Below, in pieces: positions 11,401-20,688 of a stretch of DNA of 64,000 nucleotides. Below the pieces are notes generated by a model, which ran no database searches, was not told the DNA's origin, and saw nothing but the letters and a program-made list of their open reading frames with translations. The position numbers and the translations under genes were made by a program. The DNA comes from Saprolegnia diclina VS20. Its lineage: Eukaryota > Oomycota > Saprolegniomycetes > Saprolegniales > Saprolegniaceae. The stretch lies in assembly GCF_000281045.1 (NCBI RefSeq), contig NW_008246144.1, positions 86,258 through 150,257 on the forward strand, given 5' to 3'. Each line of letters begins with the position of its first letter. The first letter of the stretch is position 1.

Positions 11401-13707
11401 GAGGCGACGATTCGCGGTCTCCGACGGTCGAATGGCTGCGACGCGCCATGGATCTTCTCGCCGTACTGCTACGTGGATATGCTCAAGCGCTGGGAGATGG
11501 CCAACTCGGCCACGCGCCAGTCGCGGTGTCTCAATATGACGTCGAACGGCGCCGTCTATCTCGAGACTGTGCTCCGCAACATTGACTTTGATGCGTTTCA
11601 CATGTGCTGGGGCGCGGCCTTCGAAATTGCGGTCGCATCCGAGCTGGGCTTGTCGTCGGCGGGCAAGACATGGCTCACGACGACGACGTCAACGACAAAG
11701 CAGAGTGTGGACGACGAAGCAGCGTACTGGCGACAACATGGGGTACGAACATTTGATACGCAGTGGCAAAACTACAAGCAGCTCGGCGTACGCAACCAAT
11801 ATTCGATCACCAACGCTTTCGGCATTTCATACCCGCTCAAGCTGGTCTCCCAGGCCACCGTCGACCGCGTCGACCGTCAATCTACGTTCAAGATGTACTG
11901 GGCTTTGGCGAACGACCTCTCGGCGGTCGTCTCCAACGCGTCCGGCATGGCTGGCTCAAGTCTGATTCGATCGAGTGCACGCTATGCCTTTAGCAACACG
12001 ACTCTAGCAGCAGTTTATATCACCAAAGGACTCCTATCCTCGCCACTGCCGCGCGCTTTCGCGCTCACGTCGTCCTTTCTGGGGCCGTTTGGGTCCATCG
12101 ACATGGTGTACGTCGCGCCGCCACCGGTATTGCAGCGGCTGCTGTCATCGCTCATGGAGCACTCGCGGTCACCACTGACGGACAATGGGACGGCGCAAGA
12201 AGCCTACTACAACATTACGCCGCTTGCAATTTCCCGTCCGGTGCCAGCGACCTGGCTGCGAGCACCCTTCGACACGTACGGCAGCACCGTCCTCTGCGGC
12301 GAAATCTTGAGCGGACACAGTGTCGCCACTGGCATTGACAATATTGTGTCGTACGACGCTGTGTGCGTTTCCACGTTGGACGTGATTGCCAAGCTGCAGC
12401 CCACGAGACAACAGTACATCATTAGCGCCCTTCTCGCCGGTCTCGAGCGCGGTGGCAATAACGTCACAACGGTCTGTAACCATGAGCCGAGTTATCTATT
12501 AGCCTGTCAAGCGTATCTCAACGCCACGCTATCGTACATTAGCGCCTTCATGAGCGTCCCGACGACCTTATCGCAGGACGTTGCCAACGCGCATGCGCTC
12601 GTCCGCTCGCTCAACATCTCGCTCTTGTCTTACTCCAAACGCAATGCGACAGCGACGATGTATGTGCAGTCCATCAACCTTCTGGACCCGGCCGAAGACA
12701 ATTTTCGTTTCTTTGCGTGGCTCTTTCTCTACGATTGGGTCGTCGGCCTCCGCGAAGTCGTCTCGTTTCAGGGCGACCTCAGTACCCTAACCCTTATCAC
12801 CGACATTGAAGTGCCGCTGTCGCAGCCGACTCAGGCGTGGGAGATGCCAAGAAACATTGCCCGCTACCTCCGAGCCGGCGTCATGTACGTCACGGGTGTC
12901 ATGATGGCGGTGGCTAGTCTCACGGCGGTATATATGGTGGCGAGTCGCAGCCACTTTGAGGGGTTGAATATGCTCGAGCTCGGTCGCGTCGGCGGCATTG
13001 TCTGGGTCGGTCGGCCATTTCTGTTTCTGCGGAGTATGACCGCCCTCTGTGTACTGTCGACCGCCTCGATCGAGTTGCAGTATTCAGGTTACATTAGCTC
13101 ATTTGTAGCGGTGCGCGATCCATGGTACAAGACGCTCCTGGCCGTGAACGAGGTCACGTGGCTCATTACGATCGTCAACGACATTCTGCTTGTGATTACG
13201 GGCGACTATGCGGCTTACTATGCGATTCTCAACGGGTTCTTGGTCTATTTGATTGCTGCAGGGTTCACACTCTTGGCGCCCGTGACACCGCGCTTGTCGA
13301 TCAATCTGCAGTGCTATCTCGCTCAAGTCGATGGAATGGCCATCTGCGACGCAGGAGCGATTGAGATTGGCCGCCGTGATCGTCTCCTTTTGCTCGTGAC
13401 GTTGGTTTTGGTCTCGCATGGCGTGTGCTATCTCGTGGTCACACAATGTGTCCGCGCCCCACCCACAAGCGCCGTCGCTTCGCTGTTTCTGACGTCGGGC
13501 GCCAAGTATCAATTTTGCACCTCGTCTTGGATTGTACATAATGTCTACCATCTGGACCGCGCGTCGGCGGCACTTGTCGGGCTCTTGACGCTGCGATTTC
13601 AATCGAGAATGGTCACGCTCGACATCAAGACGTGGCGGGCATATGCCCTTCCGATCGACACAGACGCACCCGTCGCACTGGCCGCCGGAGTGCCCCTTCT
13701 CGACTAA
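8422..13707 (+). CDS. Large two-half polytopic membrane protein, copy 1 (uncharacterised family)
   Basis: One uninterrupted 1761-residue frame, unusual in this intron-rich window. The protein is two homologous halves (about 1-880 and 880-1761). Each half starts with a membrane helix (first at about 27-51, second at about 894-915), then has a roughly 500-residue likely extracellular domain rich in N-x-S/T, then five or so helices. Shared motifs: RQRRC with NAAVYMEAVLRN in half 1 and RQSRC with NGAVYLETVLRN in half 2; LIDWALGRREVVSFQGD and LYDWVVGLREVVSFQGD before the helix bundle; WLGRPLAFLRG and WVGRPFLFLRS inside it; FDVKLWLL and LDIKTWRAY at the ends. The gene at 43738-49032 is a full-length paralogue. 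I recognise no known transporter, receptor or enzyme family. Location in the plasma or an internal membrane is inferred only. Confidence 0.9.
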   Translation: MPAISIGVAPPTEQVPSTLHTRRQHGLAAVGLNYLLVSLSVGVWYLLLLAPSLTNDLWLAGFTPTGYEALLIDLLNAQLAVSGAGAFSLYGANATSTKLYNVSKPTTNVLPTYARTILFTELTSIEYAVRQLRSLSAKWSIRIDAHHCWVDFNQTFEVAHSVARQRRCRDLYASNAAVYMEAVLRNVVWSDFIAAWGGDNGYFTVAVQLALQETSRGQTFLDMVSVARDTTTPEQELIYWQRYGLRTFQLQWQSRWQASIVESIVLRNALGMQQNLVLKNLPQGTGPWTTGKLYWLPINDLIQPRRFKRSLVRGSARYFGANISTNLPAIDVEVMDGITLVPGQFANQSAVFRTVIGPFQGVDCIFVEPPRTLKALLKALHASQQRPGTLPPATVALTPLSWRRFTSFYGGNLMCMVLPQTTYVQQSFDFFDACTKPEPLAISMDPTALRLARAATSNLSIRDACRAASPASVCEVAVDDVAPLSISIELLASTTSSVMASDVGLMQYATAANGTWVVLRQSLLEPSFALFGWLFLIDWALGRREVVSFQGDVGTLTLISNVYAPQLYTTGTEPLQTATQILYYLVVATSVILVGVGSITLVYAIKTRCRFNGVNLFFFNRVVGAVWLGRPLAFLRGASAVLLLSSASVSLSTSSDGVSRFVASPRSWLATAVVTSEATWLTYVASDVLVLVTRQHTRPFSAIASLVSWLVLFLLEVSDPVQVTGTLQRACVGVDMDYGVACTSGVVSVGSLTRMATVGGIQAAGIAVSLSLSLMSATRTTRAGKGSEVEASLLLSSIAHVFLATESSSTRASIDHVSCVLAGLLPLRLWGKAYLFDVKLWLLIRDELSTVSHLAVLPRPVFATSTKRKAGPAVTSVVHYVPTAASSGLAHATKFLGLCYVASSIVGSISYLTISQVNLANDVFWATFNTTGAHAFFANWLNEQLVLGNTTMIDLPLDRPSINAMASFASQSAVVTSPANYGAYLQHTRLNTIEATIRGLRRSNGCDAPWIFSPYCYVDMLKRWEMANSATRQSRCLNMTSNGAVYLETVLRNIDFDAFHMCWGAAFEIAVASELGLSSAGKTWLTTTTSTTKQSVDDEAAYWRQHGVRTFDTQWQNYKQLGVRNQYSITNAFGISYPLKLVSQATVDRVDRQSTFKMYWALANDLSAVVSNASGMAGSSLIRSSARYAFSNTTLAAVYITKGLLSSPLPRAFALTSSFLGPFGSIDMVYVAPPPVLQRLLSSLMEHSRSPLTDNGTAQEAYYNITPLAISRPVPATWLRAPFDTYGSTVLCGEILSGHSVATGIDNIVSYDAVCVSTLDVIAKLQPTRQQYIISALLAGLERGGNNVTTVCNHEPSYLLACQAYLNATLSYISAFMSVPTTLSQDVANAHALVRSLNISLLSYSKRNATATMYVQSINLLDPAEDNFRFFAWLFLYDWVVGLREVVSFQGDLSTLTLITDIEVPLSQPTQAWEMPRNIARYLRAGVMYVTGVMMAVASLTAVYMVASRSHFEGLNMLELGRVGGIVWVGRPFLFLRSMTALCVLSTASIELQYSGYISSFVAVRDPWYKTLLAVNEVTWLITIVNDILLVITGDYAAYYAILNGFLVYLIAAGFTLLAPVTPRLSINLQCYLAQVDGMAICDAGAIEIGRRDRLLLLVTLVLVSHGVCYLVVTQCVRAPPTSAVASLFLTSGAKYQFCTSSWIVHNVYHLDRASAALVGLLTLRFQSRMVTLDIKTWRAYALPIDTDAPVALAAGVPLLD

Positions 13708-13842
13708 ACTAAAAGGTAAAAAAATGTGGTATACGACTCAAAACGCCTTTTTGTGGTATTATGCCTGTGTGCGCAAGCGAGTGAAATGAAATCGCTACAT
13801 TTGAATGCATTTAGTTGAAAATACTGTGGGACAAAGAGAGCT

Positions 13843-16800
13843 CTATACAGATTGAAGGGACGCGGCAGTGGTCGCAGCATGATGCGCCGTCGCGTTCACC
13901 ACGAGCTTGTGCACGGCCTCGTGCATGTTCAACGTCAAAGGGTCGCCGTGGACGACCTTGATGGTGGAAAGGACCACTTGGGCCAGGTTGCCCAAGTGGT
14001 GGGTCGCGTCCGGGTTGTGTGCTTTTTCATACTCGATGGCGGCCGCGACCGTGCGCTCTTGGACGTCCGAGAGGTGCAAGAAATCGTCTCGGATGATGCT
14101 TCGCGCCAACTCGTACGACAAATTGGAGGAAATAGCCGGCGAGATCGAGGCTATAGTCCTAATATTGATGTTGTAATTGGCACGGTGGACAAGACGCAGC
14201 CCTACCGAAAGTCTTGGACGGCAAACGCATAGAGCTGGCACGACTTTGTGAGCACAGTGAGCGTCGACTCGGTACGGTAATGCTCGTCAGGGCGGGCCAA
14301 GAGCGCATAGGCTTCGACGACAGCGCTCTCCCTGCAATTAAAAAATCAGACTATCAGCCTAGCATACACTGGAAAACGAGCAAAAATGGTGTACCCGAGG
14401 ACGCGCGCGTTGCGGTTGTCCTTGTCGAGCTGCTCGCACTCGCCGTCCAGAATAAAGTACATTTCCGTGCCGGGGCTGCCGCTATGACAGACGCGTTCGC
14501 TTCGAAGCACGTACTGCGGCTTGAGCAGGAACATGGCGTAGCTTACAAACCCTAGCCCGCGTTGAGAACTGGTGCTATCTTGGCTGTGTCGTACCTTTGT
14601 AGCGCTTCTCCATACTGGCAATGATGCCAATTGTCATGATGGAGCTGGACGAGACGAGGCGGGCGACATCAAAGCGGAGGCTGGGTCGCAGCTGCCCAAA
14701 GATCTAGTCCTCGACCATGAGCCCACGCGGGGATAAAAAGACGCAACTTTTTCTTCTGGAAAGAGGCACACGGTCGAGAGCAGGTAATCGTAGTGCCGCT
14801 TGACATTGGTGCTCAAGCGTACCGACATGGACGCGTCCCGTACATAGTCCTATGGGTGGTATCCTAAATATGTACAACATTAACAAATTGTAGTACCTTC
14901 ATGGCGTTGAGGCGGGAGCTGTACTCGCGCGCGCTCGGGTCGTAGTTGTAGATGACTTCGATGATGCCACTCACGACGTAGGCAAACACAGTCGAGTTGA
15001 CGAGGAGGCAAATAATGGCAAAGAGGATCTCAGCAACCGAAAATCGATAGGGCCGAATATCGCCATAGCTAGCACCATGTACAGAATGTCCTTTGGCCAT
15101 GCAATCATGTACCCCACTGTGGCCATGGTGGTGAAGGCCCAGTAGATGGACGCAAGGTACCGATCGACTATCGAGACACGGTTCGAGCACAAGCCCGGGT
15201 CGGCGTCTTGGGGAAAAAAATATTCCGTGCACCACGTGCGGAGTCTACAATACACAAATTTCCAAATGGTCTATAATATCGCAAAAAACGCACCCGAGAT
15301 CTTCCTCTTGGAGCATGATGAAGTGAAACATGCACCCGTTCCAGTGGCCAAAGAGCACCATGATCATGACGAGCTTCAAGAGACGCTCCGTCGACGGGCT
15401 CAGCTACACGCACAAGGCGGCGCTCAACGCTTTCCTTTTTGAATAAAACGCACCTGGATCGAGTCGCGGAGGCGTTTAAACACCTTGCCGATCTTGAGGA
15501 GTCGAATGAGCTTGAAGATGCGCGCGATACGAAAAACGCGCAAAATCTTGGTCGACGCGAGTACTTGGCTCGAGTTGCGCTCCGTGATAAAGTAGCTATA
15601 CAGTGCACACAATAAGACGCGGGCATTTCGGGTCGAACGCAGGACCTGCCAATCGTATCGATGGGCACCGTCGAGACAAAGTCGACGAGGAACCAGCCGC
15701 GGAGGTACGCGTACATGATGGTATTCCCATTCACGACCAGTTGACGCTCCATCGTGTAATACGCTGTCCGAAACGAAATGCCAATGTCCACAAAGAAAAG
15801 CGCGTCGACAAACAGGTCAAACATCAGCTCCGAGCCCGAGGGATCCGAGTTAAACCTATAAAACGCGTTTTTTTCTCACACCCAACTACACAGCTGAGTA
15901 TACCCAATGCGATACGGGACCATGATGGTAGAGTACATGATGGCCGTGGCGACCGAGAGTTGCCAGTTGACAAGGAAAAGATCTTGCGGATGGAACACCC
16001 AGTGCTGGTGCGCCATCTAGAAACACCGCACTCGTGAAACTAGGGGTAGGGTCCCGCCCACCTTGCGCTCGTTGGGGACAGACCGGACGAGCGGCTGGAC
16101 ACGCAGCACGGCAGCATCGAGCTGTTTTGTGCTCGAGATGGTTTCAATTTCGTCATCTTCCGAAGACGACGAGAGATCGTAGGTCCCGAGGTCCTCCATC
16201 AGCGGTTGGTCCTTAGCCTCAAAGCTCGCTCGGCGCGCCACCGCTGGTTGTAGATACATACCAGGTTTGCGAGTGAGCGGCAGTACGCGCTACATATCAA
16301 ATTGCTAGCGTCGAGAGATACACCCGTGAACCTACCCCCGACAAGGAGAACCGGCGGTGCCGGAGCCCGTTGGTGGACGACGGCTTGGTACCGATGTTGA
16401 ACTCTTCGAGCGGTCCGCGCTTAGTCATATACCGCACTTTTTGGTCTCCCGTGTGCTCGAAATGGGCAAGAATCTCGGGCCATGTCTCCCCTAAATGCAT
16501 ATATGTGGACACATTGTCGTATGCACAACGAATATACCAATGTGCGAGATGACTTGACGCGATAGAAATGTGAGTTCGCAGTACGTCTTGGAGATGGCCG
16601 AGCAAATGCGAACACCGCGGCCGTAGCGCGGGTGGTACAGCTCGATTTCACCAAAGTGCATGCCTGGCGAGAGCGGAAGAAGCTGCGTCTCGCCCATCTG
16701 GCCCATGTACGCCTTGACGAGCACCGCGGTACCTACGCATTATTGTCTAATTCCTTGGCTAGACATACTCAGAGGACAACCTTTCATAAGAAAGAAGACG

Positions 16801-18373
16801 TGGGCGGCAATCTCGTGCTGGGTGTAAATGCCTTCGTCTTTCACGACAAAGAACGGGTGCATCGCGACCGCCATGTCGCTCACGAGCCCCTCGTGGAATT
16901 CAGAGAGAAAGTCGATGCGCGCAATGAATTTGCGCAGTACGTGGTGCAGCTAGTCGGGACAATATTGTCAATCTCGCCGTATGCATACTTATCGTGTTAC
17001 CACTTCGTGCCGCAGGACGCTCGGCAGATTCTTGAGAATCGTATCTTCGTCAAACACTGAGCGTTGGCGGTAAAAGTACTCGAAGTGATCCAGGATGCGC
17101 TTGCCTAGAGCCACACGTTGAAGAAGACTAATGAGAATCCCGAAAAAGGAGATATAGACCGATGGACGTGGGAATGCTGCGAGCAATGATGTACTCCTTC
17201 ACGGACGTCATGCGCTCCGACTGCATGCGGCTGCTCGCATCGAGGTTGTCGACGAGCGCCGTGATGTTGCCGATCACGTAACCAAACATAACGACGCCAA
17301 TGACCATGACGAACATGGCAATCACGATCTCGACTTTGGTCTTCGGGTCAATGTCGCCATAGCCCACCGTGGTCTAGCAATATATATTGGTAAACGCTAG
17401 ATGCAATATGCGTACCATGGTCACAATAGCCCAGTAGAGCGACGCGAGATACTGCAAATTTTGCTTGTGGGCGTGGTTGTCGGCCATGTAGCCGGCCGCC
17501 GACGCCCACGAATACCTATACGATCGTCGTCAGCTTCGCAAGTTGATGGAGTGATAAGGTCGACGTTGAGGTTGTTGCTGCGTAAAACCACACGCACGCG
17601 ACGAGGTGCGCGAGGAAGAAGACGAAAAAGAGAATCTTGAGCAGCGACAGGAGGCTTTGGTTGACAAATACCTACCGCAGCACATATTGTGTATCGCCAG
17701 GGACGGCGCCACCGACCTCTTCTTCCCATTTGGCGATCATGACACCAATTTTCCGAATGCGAGCGAGCTTGAGCAGCCGCACGAGCTTGGCACCGCGAAA
17801 GATGCGCGTCGTCATGAGCGCGGACGAGTTGTGGTTCGGGTACATCCACGAGACGACCGTCGATATCGGCACGGTTGACACAAAGTCGATGAGGAACCAG
17901 CCCTTGAGGTACGCGAGCGCGATGTGCTGCTTGTTGTAGTACACGTGGCCCGTGCTCGGGTTCTCAATCCCGGTGCGAAACGAGCACATAATGTCGACGA
18001 AGAACGCGCAGTCGATCACAGTCTCGACGACCAAGAAGAGGCCGGTGGCGTCGATCGAGAAACTCACGCGGTACGGCACGACGGCCGTCGTGTACAAGAC
18101 GCAGCACGCGAGCGCGAGGTCCCACTTGACCTTGAGGTCGCTCTCCGGGTCAAACATGAGCGGCGGCACGGCCGCGCGCCGGTACCGCGTCGTGGGCTTG
18201 GGCGGCACGAGCACGCTGAGGTTGTCGCGCACCTTGGCCCAGAGCTGGCGCGCGCGCTCGGGGCCCGTAAGGACCTTGGCCGTGCTGTTGCGGCGTGACG
18301 GTAGCGACGACTTGTGGCGAATGCGCTGCAACACCGACTCGGCGGACGAGAAGCGACGTGAGCCCGTGTCCAT
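13843..18373 (-). CDS. Tandem (two-repeat) voltage/CNG-type potassium channel
   Basis: Twenty exons whose phases all agree give 1205 residues. Exons, high to low: 18373-17717, 17671-17565, 17515-17416, 17373-17160, 17104-17001, 16949-16781, 16732-16538, 16490-16336, 16289-16062, 16016-15904, 15855-15646, 15595-15454, 15403-15294, 15244-15113, 15068-14897, 14849-14748, 14703-14595, 14551-14395, 14331-14206 and 14158-13843. Each half has six helices, a basic S4 (RIFRGAKLVRLLKLARIRK; RVFRIARIFKLIRLLK), a selectivity filter (TTVGYGDI at about 289; TVGYGDIRP at about 877), a C-linker and a cyclic-nucleotide-binding-like fold. GYGD indicates K+ selectivity. The first CNB domain keeps FGEIEL but lacks the usual Arg-Thr pair (GRGVRICSA), and the second is more degenerate, so nucleotide binding is doubtful. 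Two such proteins could form a four-repeat pore. The main alternative, two adjacent genes, needs a 31-nt last intron and is less likely. Confidence 0.85.
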
Positions 18374-18678
18374 GGCTTTTCACGAGTGGAAGATCCAAGC
18401 GTTTCGAGGATCGAGACGGTTTAGACAGGCCGTCGCCAAAGATTTCCTTGGGAGATGCGCCAGCGATACCGGCGCCGAGCTCACAGAAGGACAAGGATCG
18501 ACAAACAAGGCGTTAGTTGGTGCTAAAGTCCATGCCGGTGCTACCCTCCTACCGATCGCCGGAGCGAGTAGAGACAGCGAAACGGTAGCGAGAAGCGGTA
18601 TACCAAGTTAGCAAATTCCCCATCTGCGTACGCTTGGGCTGAAATGAACACGCCACAGCATTCGCCAAACAGCTAGTT

Positions 18679-20192
18679 TTATGTTAACGTGACATACCAC
18701 GCCGGTCGAGTACTGCATGGTTCGTGGACTGGCGTCACGACAAGGCAAATCGAATCTGTTGAGTCCGCGTCGGTGCTGGAGTCGTCACGTGCTTCGGCCG
18801 TGGCCATGGCCTCGGTCGCCATGCTTGCCCAGTCAATGCGCAAGCAGCGCAGCCCAAGAAGGATCGTTTTCAAGGTCACTGCAATTGTCGACGCAACCCA
18901 AACGCCCGGGAGTCCAAGGTCGAGGTGGAGGCCGCAGTAGTACGCCAGCGGCAGCTCGACGCCCCAGAGCCCGCCGATCGTCACGATTGTCACGAAGCGC
19001 ATTTGGCACAGACCTTCGAGGGTCGTGACCAAGGCGACTTCGAGGCTACGCAAGCCACACGCGAGCACGAGCAGCGGTAGAACGTCCGTGTACATGATGA
19101 GAAGCGACGTCTCGGGTGTAAAGAGGCCGACGATCCGCGCTGGGGAGAGCCAAAGGCCCAAGCAGACCAGAGCACCCGTTAGCAGTAACACGGCGACGCC
19201 GCGCCTTGCACAGGCCCGGGCAGCCTCGGGTCGGCCACCACCGAGATGCGTCGCAAGGCCAACTTCCGAGGCGAGCCCGATACCATAGTAAATCGCATCC
19301 ACGACCGTCCAGACGTTGCTCAAAATCGCATGGGCCGCCATCGCCTCGGTGCTGATTCTTGCTACCACGAGCGAGAGCGCGGCCGTCGCGAGCAAGTCAC
19401 AGCCGTCGTTGAGACCGAGCGGGAGTGCGATTTGAAGAAAAGTTGTCCACCGTTGCCGCGTCAGCTCCGAGATCTTCCAGCCGCCCCACGCATCGCGGTG
19501 GAGCTTTTTGTACTCAAATGCGTAGAGGTACAGCGCGATCGGCTGGAGCCACGCCACGAGAACCGTCGCGAGTGGCGATCCATCAAAGCCAAGCTGGGCG
19601 ACTTCAATAAGAACGTAGTTGGCGCCAATGTCGAGGCCGACCGCGACGACTGCATTTAGAGTAGTCGGCGCGACGACGCCCATGGCTTGGAGGTACTGGC
19701 GCAAGCAGACGTACGCGAGAAGCGGCCACATGCTCGGGGACAAGAGCGCGCCAAACCGGGCGCCCAGCGCCACAATCGCGCTATCATCCGATGCAACGCG
19801 CAGCATATCGTGGAGGAAGAGGCAGTAGATCGTCGTGGGAACCGCGAGGAGGGTGACGAGGACCAGCGCCATTTGAAGCCAAATGCCCATGAGGATGCCG
19901 TTTTTGGCGCCGTACGCTTGGCCGCAGAGCTACAGGTAGAGGAGGTGACGGGATGCAGAGGCATTTTTTGTACCACGACGAGGGCGTTGGCAAGGCCCCA
20001 CACGGTGTAGAGAGGGAAGTCGATCCAGAGCATCGCGAGCGACGCGCCGGCGAGCTCGTTGGTACCAATGTGCCCCACAAAGGCGGCGTCAATGACGAGG
20101 AGGGAGAACCGAGCGACGTTGCTGAGCATGAGCTGGAGCGCCAGGCACACAAAGGGCCACAGCTCGGCGCGCGGCTCGTCGGTCTCACCCAT
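18679..20192 (-). CDS. MATE-family multidrug/organic cation efflux transporter, copy A
   Basis: Two exons, 20192-19974 and 19929-18679 (44-nt intron, phase 0), 489 residues. MATE carriers export drugs, toxins or metabolites in exchange for H+ or Na+. The sequence shows about 12 membrane spans and family-typical segments: FVGHIGTNELAGASLA in the first bundle, LCGQAYGAKNGILMGIWLQ straight after the intron, ALGARFGALLSPS, and GLASEVGLATHLGGGRPEAA in the second half. The ATG at 20192 is preferred because the paralogue starts at the matching place. The C-terminal tail is Ser/Asp-rich and probably cytosolic. It is tandem with the next MATE gene on the same strand, with an intron at the same protein position, so the pair arose by local duplication. 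Substrate unknown. Confidence 0.92.
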
Positions 20193-20688
20193 GAGCAAGA
20201 AGAATCAAAGGAAGAATGGCGTCGCTCCATCGCATGCAAATCGTGGCAACGCAGGATATTGCTGGGGGTTGTGAGCTGGACACTATGCTATCGCTGGTGG
20301 ATCTTTTCAAATTCTGTTGCACAGCGCAGTCTTTATAATGGGTGCAGCATCTTGACCGTGATGGTCCTTGTGAGACCTTGGGAATGATGTCGGCAGCAAA
20401 ATGACAATACAACGTTGCTCTTGCAAGTAGTACCAAAGAGCGTTGGGGGGTCAAGGACCCTCGATGGTTTTGAGCAGGGGAATAACTAGTTATTTCCTTG
20501 GTTTTGAGCCACTTGATCGTTTGAGCCACTTGATAGATATATTTTTCTGCAGCAAAGGATATTACACGTAGCAACAACCGAATCCAAAAGGTATAGATGT
20601 TAGTTCCACTGGTCATTTTGGGAATCAACTGACGCAGCATAACGCAGTTGGACCGGTGTACTAGTATGTAACGAACGACCTTCCAGGC
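20193..20688. other. Spacer between tandem MATE genes
   Basis: About 500 bp, AT-rich, with short frames that do not look coding. It contains the promoter side of copy A and the 3' flank of copy B. A short direct repeat (cacttgatcgtttgagccacttgat) is visible near 20510-20534; nothing else was recognised. Confidence 0.45.

Noticed and set aside
17672-17674. In-frame TAG that seems to break the first channel repeat
   Set aside because: It is the 3' end of a 45-nt intron (17672-17716); removing it keeps the S4-S5 linker and S5 in frame, so the gene is not broken.
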